64,000 nucleotides of DNA from Devosia sp. 66-22 (GCA_001899065.1 MKUZ01000017.1:186001-250000), one strand, 5' to 3'; shown: positions 24,644-35,359, counted from the stretch's first letter. Notes: a model not told the origin generated them from the letters alone. Made by a program: numbers and translations.

Positions 24644-27121
24644 TTGGCCAAAAGCGATCTGACTGCCTATCGCGGCAAGCGCGACTTCACCAAGACCTCC
24701 GAACCGGCCGGCGCCCCAAATGCCGGGACCGGCAGCCGCTTCGTGGTCCACAAGCATTCGGCGACGGCCGACCACTACGACCTGCGGCTCGAACTGGACG
24801 GCGTGCTCAAGAGCTGGGCGGTGCCCAGGGGCCCCAGCCTCAACCCCGCCGACAAGCGCTACGCGGTGCAGACCGAGGATCACCCCATCGAGTACATCGA
24901 CTTCGAGGCGGTGATCCCCGAGGGCGAGTATGGCGGCGGGCCGATGATCGTGTGGGACACCGGCACCTGGGCGCCGATGAACGAGCCGCATCAAGGGCTG
25001 AGCAAAGGCGACCTGAAGATCCGGCTGTGGGGCGAGAAGCTCAAGGGCGGCTGGATGCTGGTCAGGATGAAGCCACGCAAGGGCGAGGCGGACACCAACT
25101 GGCTGTTCTTCAAGGAGAAGGACACCGGCGTCGATACCGAGACCGACATCCTCAAGGCGCGTCCCGAGAGCGTCAAATCGGGGCTGACGATCGAGGAGCT
25201 GCGAAACGCACATCCTGCCCAAAGACAGCAAAAGTCTGTAGCAAAACCGGCAAAGATCGACGCGAAGTCGCTGAAGGGCGCAACCAGGGCGCCGATGCCC
25301 AAGGCGATGAAGCCGCAGCTTGCGAGCCAGCAGGACGACCCGCCGGCCGGCGAAGGCTGGATCCACGAGATCAAGCTCGACGGCTACCGCACCATCGCGC
25401 TGCTCGATGGCGGCAAGGTGAAGCTGCTGACCCGCACCGGCATCGACTGGACCGACAGGTACGGCGTGCTCGCCGACGCCTTCACAGCGCTGCCGGCCAA
25501 GCAGGCGATCATCGACGGCGAGATCGTGGTGGTGGACGAGCAGGGGATCACCCATTTCTCCGACCTGCAGCAGGCGCTGCATGACGGGGCGAGCGACCGG
25601 CTGACCTTCTTTGCCTTCGACCTGATGTACCTCGACGGCTACGACCTGACCAAGGGCAGGCTCGCCGACCGCAAGGCGCTGCTGCAGGCGCTGCTGGCAC
25701 CGGTGGTCACGGCGAGCTCGGCGCTCCAGTACAGCGACGGCATCGATGGCGATGGAACGGTGCTCTACGACCATGCGACCGAGATCGGCCTCGAGGGCAT
25801 CGTCAGCAAGCGCAAGGACGCGCCCTACATCGAGGCGCGCAGCAAGACCTGGGTGAAGGTCAAGGCGCCGCTGTCGGGTGATTTCCCGATCGTCGGCTAT
25901 ACGCTGTCGACGGCCGTCGCCGGCATCGGCGCCATTGCGCTCGGCCAGTGGGTGAATGGCGACCTCGAGTATGCGGGGAAATGTGGAACGGGATTCTCAG
26001 GCGCGGAGCTGGTGTCGATTCTCGACAAGCTGGCGCCGCTGGGCGATCCGAGCCAGAAGCTCGACGGCATGCCGCGCGACGTGATCCCCATCCGTCCGGT
26101 GATCACGGCGCATGTGCATTATTCGAACCTCACCGCCGACAACAGCCTCCGCCATGCCGTGTTCAAGGGCCTGCGCGAGCCTGAGATATCGAAGGCGGAA
26201 ACGCCGATGCCGCGCCAGCGCATCATCTCGGACGCCGATCTCGCCAACATCTGGGTGACCAACCCGACGCGACGGCTGTTCGGCAAATCGGGGCCGACAA
26301 AGCTCGACGTCGCGATCTACTATGCCGCCATCGGCGACTTCATGCTGCCGCACATCTTCGGCCGTCCGGTATCGCTGGTGCGCAGCCCCAGCGGCCGGCT
26401 CGACGACATCTTCTTCCAGCGCCACCCCTTCACCGGCATGCCCGCGACGATCGGCAGCTTCGAGACGATGTCGAGCGAGGAGGGCGAGCTCAAGAAGTAC
26501 ATCTCGGTCGAGGACGCCAAGGGCTATCTCGCGCTGGCGCAGTTCGGCGTCATCGAGTTCCACGCCTGGGGCTGTCACTGGGACGGCGCGCTGGAGAAGC
26601 CCGACCGCGTGATCTTCGACCTCGACCCCGGCGAGGGCATCAAGTTCCGGCAGATCGTCGAGGCGGCGTTCTTCGTGCGCGAGATGCTGGAGGGGATCGG
26701 CCTCACACCCTATGTCAAGACATCGGGCGGCAAGGGCCTGCACGTCGTGGTGCCGCTCAAGCCCAAGCTCGACTGGAAGAAGACGCACGCCGCGACCGGC
26801 GAGATCGCCGCCCGCATCGCCAAGGCGGCGCCCGAGACGTTCGTGGTCAACATGGCCAAGGACAAGCGGAGCAGGCGTATCTTCATCGACTTCCACCGCA
26901 ACTATCGCGGCGCGACGGCGGTGGCGCCCTATAGCCTGCGCGCCAAGCCGAACCTGCCGGCCTCGACGCCGCTGCACTGGGACGACCTCCGCTCGGTGAG
27001 CGCGCCCGAAGACCTCAACTACTCGACGGTGCCTGCCATCGTGAGCGCGAACGGCGACCCGTGGGCGACGATGGACGACGATGCGGGGGACCTGGCGGCT
27101 GCTGCGAAACGGCCGGGATAG
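24644..27121 (+). CDS. ligD: Multidomain ATP-dependent DNA ligase D (phosphoesterase-ligase-polymerase)
   Basis: An 825-residue NHEJ enzyme with three domains in the order 3'-phosphoesterase (about 30-160; HKHSATADHYDLRLE), ATP-dependent ligase (about 225-515; active-site Lys244 in HEIKLDGYR, GLEGIVSKRKD), and primase-polymerase (about 545-810; catalytic FDLDPGEG and IFIDFHRN). All catalytic motifs are present. The start is a TTG at 24644 with GGGGGA five bases upstream. It is followed by Ku 217 bases later; together they repair double-strand breaks without a template. A Lys/Ala linker joins the first two domains. Confidence 0.95.
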   Translation: MAKSDLTAYRGKRDFTKTSEPAGAPNAGTGSRFVVHKHSATADHYDLRLELDGVLKSWAVPRGPSLNPADKRYAVQTEDHPIEYIDFEAVIPEGEYGGGPMIVWDTGTWAPMNEPHQGLSKGDLKIRLWGEKLKGGWMLVRMKPRKGEADTNWLFFKEKDTGVDTETDILKARPESVKSGLTIEELRNAHPAQRQQKSVAKPAKIDAKSLKGATRAPMPKAMKPQLASQQDDPPAGEGWIHEIKLDGYRTIALLDGGKVKLLTRTGIDWTDRYGVLADAFTALPAKQAIIDGEIVVVDEQGITHFSDLQQALHDGASDRLTFFAFDLMYLDGYDLTKGRLADRKALLQALLAPVVTASSALQYSDGIDGDGTVLYDHATEIGLEGIVSKRKDAPYIEARSKTWVKVKAPLSGDFPIVGYTLSTAVAGIGAIALGQWVNGDLEYAGKCGTGFSGAELVSILDKLAPLGDPSQKLDGMPRDVIPIRPVITAHVHYSNLTADNSLRHAVFKGLREPEISKAETPMPRQRIISDADLANIWVTNPTRRLFGKSGPTKLDVAIYYAAIGDFMLPHIFGRPVSLVRSPSGRLDDIFFQRHPFTGMPATIGSFETMSSEEGELKKYISVEDAKGYLALAQFGVIEFHAWGCHWDGALEKPDRVIFDLDPGEGIKFRQIVEAAFFVREMLEGIGLTPYVKTSGGKGLHVVVPLKPKLDWKKTHAATGEIAARIAKAAPETFVVNMAKDKRSRRIFIDFHRNYRGATAVAPYSLRAKPNLPASTPLHWDDLRSVSAPEDLNYSTVPAIVSANGDPWATMDDDAGDLAAAAKRPG

Positions 27122-27338
27122 CCCGCGCCGGGCCACCATCGGAGCGGCAGCGAGAGCACGGCTGGGTGGCGGGGTGAGCGGTATGCCCGGGCTTCGAGCT
27201 CAGTTCCCCCGTTCGCCCGGCATGATCGGCTCTGCGCTCGTCCCCCGTTAACCCCCCTTGTTTACCTGCATCGACGGTCGGGCGGATTTGAACTAAACTG
27301 GGCGCCCGCCTGTACCTGCGTATCCAATGGAGTCGACC

Positions 27339-28250
27339 ATGGCCCCCCGTGCCAGTTGGAAGGGTTACATCAAGCTGAGTCTGGTGAGCTGCCCGGTGCG
27401 GCTGTATCCGGCTGTGAGCGCCAATGAGAAGATCCGGTTCAACCAGCTTCACAAGGACACGCACAACCGCATCAACATGAAGCCGGTCGATCCCGAGCTC
27501 GGGCTGGTGGAGCGCGCTGACCTGGTGCGCGGCTATGAGTACGAGGACAAGCAGTACATCATCATCGAGGACGAAGACCTCGAGGCGGTGCGCATCGAAT
27601 CCAACCACACGCTCAACATCGAGGCGTTCGTCGATGAGAGCGAGGTGGACGTGATCTACCAGGACTCGCCCTATTACCTCGCGCCCGACGGCAAGATGGC
27701 CGAGGAGACCTTTGCGGTGCTGCGCGACGCGATGCAGGCGGCAGGGAAGGTGGCGATCGCGCGGCTGGTGATGTCGAGCCGCGAGCGCGTCGTCACGATC
27801 GGGGCGCGCGACAAGGGCATGTTCGTCACCACGCTGCGCGACCCGCGCGAGGTGCGCTCGACGGCGGCCTATTTCGACGAGATACCGGACATCAAGGCCG
27901 ACCCCGAAATGCTGCAGCTCGCGGAAAAGCTGATCGAGCAGAAGGTCACGCATTTCGAGCCGGAGAAGTACGAGGACCGCTACGAGAGCGCCCTGATGGA
28001 GATGATCAAGGAGAAGCTCAAGGGCCACAAGCCGATCATCGCGGCGGCGCCCGAGCGCGGCAATGTCATCAACCTCATGGATGCGCTGAAGGCGAGCCTG
28101 GGGCAGGCCAAGCCAGCCGCGCCCAGCAAGTCCAAGGGCGAGGCCGCGCCGGCCGCCAAGAAGGCACCGGCAAAGCCCTCGCTCAAGGAGGCGGTCGCCG
28201 CCAGCAAGGCCGCGAGCGCCAAGGCTCCCGCCAAGAAGAAGGCCGGTTAA
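27339..28250 (+). CDS. ku: Ku protein, DNA end-binding factor of bacterial NHEJ
   Basis: A 303-residue Ku homologue with the ring core (ASWKGYIKLSLVSCPVRLYP at the N-terminus; MSSRERVVTIGARDKGMFV) and a basic Lys/Ala/Pro-rich tail (AAPAAKKAPAKPS and AKAPAKKKAG) as in Ku proteins with extended C-termini that help bind DNA and recruit LigD. The ATG at 27339 is preferred because GGAG lies six bases upstream; an ATG at 27327 adds four residues. It is six bases before the BRCT/TPR gene, so the two are likely co-transcribed. Confidence 0.95.
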   Translation: MAPRASWKGYIKLSLVSCPVRLYPAVSANEKIRFNQLHKDTHNRINMKPVDPELGLVERADLVRGYEYEDKQYIIIEDEDLEAVRIESNHTLNIEAFVDESEVDVIYQDSPYYLAPDGKMAEETFAVLRDAMQAAGKVAIARLVMSSRERVVTIGARDKGMFVTTLRDPREVRSTAAYFDEIPDIKADPEMLQLAEKLIEQKVTHFEPEKYEDRYESALMEMIKEKLKGHKPIIAAAPERGNVINLMDALKASLGQAKPAAPSKSKGEAAPAAKKAPAKPSLKEAVAASKAASAKAPAKKKAG

Positions 28251-28256
28251 CCCCTC

Positions 28257-29333
28257 ATGGCGGCATCCGTCCCGACGCTTGGCATTGTGGGAGCGCTGCG
28301 CGCTTTCCCGCAGCGCCTCGCGGCGCGGGCAGTGGCGACGCGTGGCGGACGGCTCCGCCGCGGCATTACCCGGCAGACCTCGCGCGTGGTGCTGGGGCGG
28401 AAGCTCCTCGACAAGGGCGAGGCCGCGATCGACGCGCGCATCGATACGCTCCGCGATGCCGGCATTAGGCTGATCAGCGAGAACGGCTTCCTGCGCTGGC
28501 TGCGGCTCCTCGAGGCGCCAGAGGGCTCGGCCATGTCGCGGCAGCAATTGCTCGATCAGAGCAAGCTCGATGGCGACACGCTGGACCGTCTCGCGCTGTT
28601 CGACGCGTTCGAGCATGACAGCGAGCCGTTCTCGTTCCGCGACCTGATCCTCGCCAAGAAATATGCCGGGCTGATCGCAGGGGGCGCGAGCTGGAGCGCG
28701 GTGGCGCGCTCGGTGCACCGTTCCGGCCCGGTGGCGTCGCTGACGGCGCTGTCGCTGCATCCGGGCGGGCCACAGAAGATCTATGCGGCCGAGGGCGAGC
28801 GCAGACGCGAACTCGACGGGCAGGGCCTGCTGCCGCTCGAGCCGGCCGACGACGACAGCGAAGAGTACTTCACGCTCGCCGAGCAGGCCGAGGCGTCGCA
28901 GCTCTACGCCGAGGCGACGGTGCTCTATGCGCGCTGTCTCGCGCTCGACCCGTCGGACTCGGTGGCCGCCTACAATCGCGCCAACTGCTTCCGCGCGCTG
29001 GGCGAGGGGGACGAGGCGGGCACCGCCTATGCGCTCGCCATCAAGACCGACCCCAGCTTCGTCGAGGCCTGGTTCAACTATGCGGCGCTGCTCAAGGACG
29101 AGGGCAAGACCGACGCGGCGCGCCGGCACCTCGCGCGCGCCATCGCCATCGACCCCGACTACGCCGACGCGGTGTACAATCTCGCCACGCTCGAATTCGA
29201 CGCCAAGCACCTCGACGAGGCGCGGCGCTGGTGGAGCCGCTATCTCGAGCTCGACACCGACAGCGAATGGGCGCGCACCGCGACCCGCGGCATCGCCTAT
29301 ATCGACCTCAATCTGCGCAAATCGGCGAGCTGA
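28257..29333 (+). CDS. BRCT-like / HTH / tetratricopeptide-repeat protein linked to Ku
   Basis: A 358-residue protein. Residues about 8-88 look like a BRCT domain (GGRLRRGITRQTSRVVLGRK, then AGIRLISENGFLRWLRLL). Residues about 105-160 look like a MerR-type helix-turn-helix (FSFRDLILAKKYAGLIAGGA). Residues 205-345 contain at least three TPRs, including SDSVAAYNRANCFRALGEGD. It starts six bases after the Ku stop. BRCT domains mediate contacts in DNA repair, so an accessory role in NHEJ is a reasonable hypothesis. The domain reading is by eye. Confidence 0.75.
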   Translation: MAASVPTLGIVGALRAFPQRLAARAVATRGGRLRRGITRQTSRVVLGRKLLDKGEAAIDARIDTLRDAGIRLISENGFLRWLRLLEAPEGSAMSRQQLLDQSKLDGDTLDRLALFDAFEHDSEPFSFRDLILAKKYAGLIAGGASWSAVARSVHRSGPVASLTALSLHPGGPQKIYAAEGERRRELDGQGLLPLEPADDDSEEYFTLAEQAEASQLYAEATVLYARCLALDPSDSVAAYNRANCFRALGEGDEAGTAYALAIKTDPSFVEAWFNYAALLKDEGKTDAARRHLARAIAIDPDYADAVYNLATLEFDAKHLDEARRWWSRYLELDTDSEWARTATRGIAYIDLNLRKSAS

Positions 29334-29398
29334 GAGCGCGGTTGGCAGGGCCGGAGCGCTCCCGGCGCGCTGCGGCCCGGACAAAGCAAAGGAACAGC

Positions 29399-30040
29399 AT
29401 GCCCACGGACTTCCTTTTCGACGGCCCCGAGGACGCGCGCGTCACCATCCTCTTGGCGCATGGCGCGGGCGCGCCGATGGATTCGGCATCGATGAACGCG
29501 ACGACAAAGGTGCTGGCCGGCGCCGGTTTCCGTGTGGCGCGCTTCGAGTTCGGCTACATGGCGGCGCGGCGCAGCGGCGAGCGCAGGCCGCCGCCCAAGG
29601 CCGAGAAGGTGATGCCCGAATATGTCGCAGCGATCGACGATCTCGGGCCGACCAGCGGGCCGCTGATCATCGGCGGCAAGTCGATGGGCGGGCGCGTGGC
29701 GAGCATGATCGCCGATGCCGAATTCGCCGCCAACCGCATCGCCGGCCTGCTGTGCCTCGGCTACCCGTTCCATCCGCCGGGCAAGCCGACGCAGTTACGC
29801 ACGGCGCATTTGCTCGAGCTGAAGGCGCCGGCGCTGATCTGCCAGGGCACGCGCGATGAGTTCGGCGACCGCTACGAAGTGGGCGAGTACGGACTGAGCG
29901 ACGAGATCGAGCTGTTCTGGCTCGAGGACGGCGATCACGATCTGAAGCCGCGCAAGGCGATTTCCGGGTTCACCACGGCGCAGCACCTGCAGGCGGTAGC
30001 GGACAAGGTGACCGAGTGGGTGGGACGGATTGCACGCTAG
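29399..30040 (+). CDS. Alpha/beta hydrolase of the KANL3/Tex30 type
   Basis: A 213-residue hydrolase-fold protein. The oxyanion region ILLAHGAGAPMDS opens it, the nucleophile elbow is GGKSMGGRVAS, an acid is in GTRDEFG, and the His is in DGDHDLKPRK. This matches the small alpha/beta-hydrolase family related to KANL3/Tex30, whose substrates are unknown. The ATG at 29399 has AAAGGAA five bases upstream. It follows the TPR gene by 65 bases and precedes ExoIII, so it may be a passenger in the repair block. Confidence 0.85.
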   Translation: MPTDFLFDGPEDARVTILLAHGAGAPMDSASMNATTKVLAGAGFRVARFEFGYMAARRSGERRPPPKAEKVMPEYVAAIDDLGPTSGPLIIGGKSMGGRVASMIADAEFAANRIAGLLCLGYPFHPPGKPTQLRTAHLLELKAPALICQGTRDEFGDRYEVGEYGLSDEIELFWLEDGDHDLKPRKAISGFTTAQHLQAVADKVTEWVGRIAR

Positions 30041-30061
30041 CATTGCTCGCGCTGACACCCC

Positions 30062-30838
30062 ATGAAGCTCGCCACCTTCAACATCAACAACATCAACCGG
30101 CGGCTGCCGAACCTCCTCGACTGGCTTCGGGTGCGGCGGCCCGATGTGGTGTGCCTGCAGGAATTGAAGGCGACCGACCGGCAGTTTCCGCGCACGGCGA
30201 TTGCCGAGGCGGGCTATGGCGCGGCGTTCGTCGGGCAGTCGGCGTGGAACGGCGTGGCGATCCTGGCGCGCGGAGCCGAGCCGGTGGTGACTGAGACGAC
30301 GCTGCCGGGCGATCCCGATGACCAGCAGGCGCGCTACATCGAGGCGGCGGTGAACGGGGTGGTGATCGCCTGTCTCTATGCGCCCAACGGCAATCCGCAG
30401 CCGGGGCCGAAATACGACTACAAGCTGCGCTGGATGGAGCGGCTGCACGCGCACGCGGCCGGGCTGCGGGCGAGCAAGCTGCCGATCGTGCTGGCCGGTG
30501 ACTACAATATCGTTCCGGAGGCGCGCGACATCTATGTCACGACCTCTTACCGCGACAATGCGTTGGTTCAGCCGGCAGCGCGCGCGGCCTACAGGGCGCT
30601 GCTCGAGCAGGGCTGGACCGACGCGCTGCGTAAGCTCTATCCGGATGAGCCGGCGCTCTACACCTTCTGGGACTACATGCGGAACCGCTGGGAGCGCAAT
30701 GCCGGGCTGCGGCTCGACCATTTCCTGCTGAGCAAGAACCTCGTGCGCAAGCTCAAGGGCGGCGCGGTCGACCGCGAGGTGCGCGGGCGCGAAGGCGCCA
30801 GCGATCACGCGCCGGTGTGGATCGAGCTCGACCTCTAG
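30062..30838 (+). CDS. xth: Exodeoxyribonuclease III / AP endonuclease
   Basis: A 258-residue member of the EEP nuclease family. The metal site is built by Asn in TFNINNINRR, Glu in CLQELKATD, Asp and Asn in LAGDYNIVPEARD and the terminal SDHAPVWIEL. AP endonucleases of this type cut at abasic sites and remove blocked 3' ends. It ends the plus-strand block that starts with ligD. The stop shares CTAG with the convergent sugar permease. Alphaproteobacteria often carry two xth genes, so which paralogue this is remains open. Confidence 0.93.
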   Translation: MKLATFNINNINRRLPNLLDWLRVRRPDVVCLQELKATDRQFPRTAIAEAGYGAAFVGQSAWNGVAILARGAEPVVTETTLPGDPDDQQARYIEAAVNGVVIACLYAPNGNPQPGPKYDYKLRWMERLHAHAAGLRASKLPIVLAGDYNIVPEARDIYVTTSYRDNALVQPAARAAYRALLEQGWTDALRKLYPDEPALYTFWDYMRNRWERNAGLRLDHFLLSKNLVRKLKGGAVDREVRGREGASDHAPVWIELDL

Positions 30839-31692
30839 CCCTTCACCGCGCCGCCGGTGAGGCCCGAGATGATGTAACGCTGCGCCAGCAGGAAGAAGGC
30901 GATGGCCGGCAGGATGCTGAGCGTCAGGTAGGCGAGGATGCGCGGCCAGTCCGAGCCGTACTGGCCCTGGAACTGCATGATGCCCAGCGGCCAGGTGTAG
31001 TTGGCGTCCGTGTTGAGCGTGATGAGCGGCAGCAGGAAGCTGTTCCAGCTGCCCACGAAGTTGAACACGCCCACGGTCGCGATGATGGGCAGGCAGAGCG
31101 GCAGGGTGATGTACCAGTAGATGCGCAGGTAGCCGCAATTGTCCATGCGCGCGGCGTCGATCAGTTCCTTGGGCAGCTCCTTGAAGAAATTGTGGAACAG
31201 GAGGATCGAGAAGCTGAGGCTGAACGCGACCTGGACGATGATGATGCCCAGGTGCTTGTCGAGCAGCCCCAGGTCCCGCATCTTGATAAAGAGCGGCAGG
31301 ATGGCGGTGGCCGAAGGAAACAGCAGGCCGAGCAGCAGATAGCCCATCAGGAACTTGCTGCCGAAGAACTTGATGTGGGCGAAGGCGAAGGCGGCCATCG
31401 ACGAGATCAGCGTCGACAGGATCACCGTGCCCACCGCGATGAACAGCGAATTGCCCAGCGAGCGCATATAGGTCGGCCCGAAGATGATCTCGGTGAAGCG
31501 CACCGGATCCCAGCTCGCGGGCAGGCCGAAGGGATTGACGCGCAGCTCGCCGATCTCTTTGAAGCCCCCCAGCGCGGTCGTGTAGAACGGCACGATGATG
31601 AAGGCGGCGATCACCAGCATGGTGAACCACTGGAACGCCGAGACCGTGGGACGGCGGCGCTTGGTACCGGTGGGGAGGGGAGGGGCGCTCAT
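30835..31692 (-). CDS. Carbohydrate ABC transporter permease, MalG type
   Basis: A 285-residue permease with six predicted helices and the EAA loop ELIDAARMDNCGYLRIYWYI. The start overlaps the stop of the MalF-type partner (TGATG). It is the third gene of the operon binding protein - MalF - MalG; the ATPase is encoded divergently at 34274. The stop overlaps the end of the ExoIII gene. The family is carbohydrate uptake transporter 1; the sugar cannot be told from the permease. Confidence 0.93.
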   Translation of the reverse strand: MSAPPLPTGTKRRRPTVSAFQWFTMLVIAAFIIVPFYTTALGGFKEIGELRVNPFGLPASWDPVRFTEIIFGPTYMRSLGNSLFIAVGTVILSTLISSMAAFAFAHIKFFGSKFLMGYLLLGLLFPSATAILPLFIKMRDLGLLDKHLGIIIVQVAFSLSFSILLFHNFFKELPKELIDAARMDNCGYLRIYWYITLPLCLPIIATVGVFNFVGSWNSFLLPLITLNTDANYTWPLGIMQFQGQYGSDWPRILAYLTLSILPAIAFFLLAQRYIISGLTGGAVKG

Positions 31693-32624
31693 CAGGTCTG
31701 CTCCGCGCGGAAGAGGAGCCTGCGATAGACGATCGCAACGATCACGCAGGCGATGAACAGCATCACGCTGACCGCACCGCCGAAGCCCAGCTTCATGCGC
31801 AGGATGCCGAACTGGTAGAGGAAGGTCACGATGGTGTGGCTGGTGTTCTGCGGTCCGCCGCCGGTGAGCGGGATGATGAGGTCAAAGAGCTGCAGCGCGC
31901 CGGTGATCGAAAAGAACACCGACACCACAATGGCCGACCAGATCATGGGCAGCTTGATGTGCCAGACGATCTTCCATTTCTTGACGCCATCGAGGCGCGC
32001 CGCCTCGATCACCTCGCTGGGGATCGACTGCAGGCCGGCGATATAGATCATCATGTGGAAGCCGAAATACTTCCAGATGATCACCAGCATGATGGCCGGG
32101 ATCACCCAGAGCTTGTCGGCGAGCACGAAGGGCAGCTTCTGGCCGATGGCGTCGCCGATGATGGGGACGAGGCCGTAATTGCCGTCATAGACGAACTTCC
32201 AGATGAGACCCGCGGCGATCTCGGCCAGCATGTAGGGCACAAAGAAGATGGTGCGCAGGATGTTGACGTGCGTGCCGCGCTCCGAGAGTGCGATGGCCGC
32301 CCACATGGCGAGCGGCAACTGGATGAGCAGCGATACCGCGACGACGATGAGGCTGTTGCGCACGGCGGTGCCGAAGTTGCGGTGCGTGATGACGTCTTCG
32401 TAATTGTCGAAGCCCACGAAGTCGGTGATCGGCCCGTAGCCCGTCCAGTCGAAGAACGAGAACGTGCCCGCATCGATCATGGGCAGGACGACGAACACGG
32501 TGAACAGGAGCAGCGCGGGCGGCAGGAACAGCAGCAGGGGCACGAGGCTCTTGCGGTCCATGTAGCGTCGCGGCCGAACGGCGCTGCCGCTCACGGTGTC
32601 GATACTGCTTGCGACACTCGCCAT
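31692..32624 (-). CDS. Carbohydrate ABC transporter permease, MalF type
   Basis: A 310-residue permease with six helices (first at LVPLLLFLPPALLLFTVFVV) and the EAA loop EVIEAARLDGVKKWKIVWHI. The ATG at 32624 is chosen because the positively charged N-terminus and a GGTGGG about seven bases upstream fit; a TTG at 32639 would add five residues. A strong stem-loop lies between this gene and the binding-protein gene upstream. It partners the MalG-type permease with which it overlaps by one base. Confidence 0.92.
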   Translation of the reverse strand: MASVASSIDTVSGSAVRPRRYMDRKSLVPLLLFLPPALLLFTVFVVLPMIDAGTFSFFDWTGYGPITDFVGFDNYEDVITHRNFGTAVRNSLIVVAVSLLIQLPLAMWAAIALSERGTHVNILRTIFFVPYMLAEIAAGLIWKFVYDGNYGLVPIIGDAIGQKLPFVLADKLWVIPAIMLVIIWKYFGFHMMIYIAGLQSIPSEVIEAARLDGVKKWKIVWHIKLPMIWSAIVVSVFFSITGALQLFDLIIPLTGGGPQNTSHTIVTFLYQFGILRMKLGFGGAVSVMLFIACVIVAIVYRRLLFRAEQT

Positions 32625-32660
32625 CGCGTGCCCACCCAAGTCGAAGATCGAGAACAGGGA

Positions 32661-32691
32661 CCGGCGGACGGCACGGGAGACCGTCCGCCGG
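32661..32691 (-). other. Intercistronic stem-loop in the sugar ABC operon
   Basis: Arms CCGGCGGACGG and CCGTCCGCCGG pair perfectly over 11 bases with a nine-base loop. It lies between the binding-protein stop and the permease start, with no T-tract after it on the minus strand. In sugar ABC operons such hairpins protect the upstream mRNA and keep permease expression low; that role is inferred. Confidence 0.6.
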
Positions 32692-32706
32692 CAGGGAGAC
32701 GCTCGA

Positions 32707-33963
32707 TTAGAGCGTATCGTCCACGGCTTCCTTCACGAGCTCAGCCGCTTCCTGGGCGCTGATCGCGTTGGCAGCCAGTTCCGCCGAGACGTCGTTGACC
32801 ACGCCGCCCACGGCAGGCCCGAGAGCCTGGTCGAAGAACAGCGCGTGCCAGTGGGCGCCCGAGATGTTCTTGCCGATCTGCACCTTGAACGGGTTGGTCA
32901 TCGAGTCCGCCGCGCCCTTGGCGATCGGGATGTAGTAGCCGGCCTGGCCGAACTTCTCCTGCACCGCCTTGGAGTTGTAGAACTCGAGGAACTTCACGGC
33001 TTCGTCGGACGCGTTCTTGCTGAACAGGTAGCCCGACAGGCCGCCCAGCGTATCGGTCGGATCGCCCTTGCCACCTTCGATGGTGGGGAAGGGAAGGATG
33101 CCGAGCTGATCGTCGGGGATGCCCTGCTTGGAGGCCGAATTGTCCTTCATGGCGCCGTAGTCCCAGTCGCCCATCAGGTGCATCGCGGCCTTGCCGTCGC
33201 CGAAATAGCCCGAGGCGTCGCCATAGGACGCGGCCTCGAAGCCTTCCTGCCACGGATTGAGCGCGGCAAGCTGCAGGAAGTACTCGCCAGCCTTGACGAA
33301 GTCCTCGCCGGCAAAGCCGTCGCCTTCACCGGCAGCGGCGGCGTTGAAGCCGTCCTGACCGGCCAGACGGACCACCAGCTTGCTCCACCAGAAATGGGCC
33401 GGCCACTTGTCCTTGGCACCGACGGCGAGCGGGGTGATGCCAGCATCCTTGAACTTCTGGACGCCTGCGAGGAAACCGTCCCAGGTCCCCATGCTCGCCG
33501 GATCGACGCCGGCCTGCTCGAACAGCGTCTTGTTGTACCACAGCACGACTTCGGCCACGTCGCGAGCCATGCCGTAGAGATGGCCGTCGGCGGCGGTGAA
33601 CGCCGAGACACCGGCCGACCCCATTTCGTCCTTGGCCGCCTGGCTCATCACGTCCTCGACCGGGCGCAGCACGCCGGCCTTGGCCTGCTCGTAGAACACG
33701 CCGCCACCCCAGGAGTGGAAGATGTCCGGAGCTTCGGCCGACTGCAGCAGCGTCGTCAGCTTGGCCTTGAACGCCTCGTTCTCGAGGAAGGGCAGTTCGA
33801 TCTTCACGTTGGGGTTGGCGGCCATGTATTCGTCGGCCGCCTTCTGCATCAGCTCCACCTCGCCCGGAATGGACGCGATGTGCAGGTACTTCACCACTGT
33901 TTGGGCCTAAGCCGGCGCGAGCGCCATCAGGCCGAGCATTGCGGCAAGCGCAAGTCGCTTCAT
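32707..33963 (-). pseudogene. Sugar ABC substrate-binding protein with an in-frame TAG in the signal peptide
   Basis: From the ATG at 33963 the frame reads a clean signal peptide (MKRLALAAMLGLMALAPA), then TAG at 33907-33909, then AQT and VVKYLHIASIPGEVELM and a complete binding protein of about 400 residues (IFHSWGGGVFYEQAKAGVL; HLMGDWDYGAMKDN). The stop lies exactly at the cleavage region, where Gln (CAG) or Trp would be typical. The rest of the gene is intact, so the damage is recent, suppressed, or a base error. The only internal starts (GTG at 33897) would give a protein without export signal. It should serve the permeases downstream and the ATPase at 34274. Confidence 0.85.
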
Positions 33964-34273
33964 GGATGTCCTCCTAATGTCCTCCGTCACGGGAAAATGG
34001 CGTCGCCGGCTCTCCAGGCCTCGACCAGTCTCCCATGTGCCGCGATCGAGCCTCCCAGCCGTCGCAGCACCGCAACCATCGCGCACGTTGCCTTCCTAAT
34101 CAAGAGGCACGTACATCATTTACTCTTGCAAGGTGAAGGACGATTGGGCCAGAACTACTGACATATGAGGTCGGACGGCCTTCAGAACATCGTGAGGACC
34201 GTACGGCAGACTGTTGCGGAAACGCGATTTCCGCGCATCAATAGGCGAAGTCGAAGACCGCCGGGGGGAATGA
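33964..34273. other. 310-base divergent intergenic region
   Basis: It separates the sugar binding-protein gene from the ATPase gene, which is transcribed the other way, so it must hold both promoters. An AGGAGG-type sequence serves the binding-protein ATG and GGGGGGA serves the ATPase. It is lower in GC than its surroundings around 34090-34160. No clear palindrome, RNA gene or small coding frame was seen. Confidence 0.6.

Positions 34274-35359
<1,086 letters not shown>

Noticed and set aside
22511-24646. A Zorya-type defence system
   Set aside because: The second gene lacks the OmpA/MotB peptidoglycan domain and no ZorC/D/E-like gene follows; the adjacent LigD is a normal chromosomal NHEJ gene.
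27015-29384. A long antisense open frame of nearly 800 codons over ku and the TPR gene
   Set aside because: It lies opposite clear genes, has shadow-type composition (Arg, His and Ala rich, no motifs) and is expected from GC-rich codon bias.
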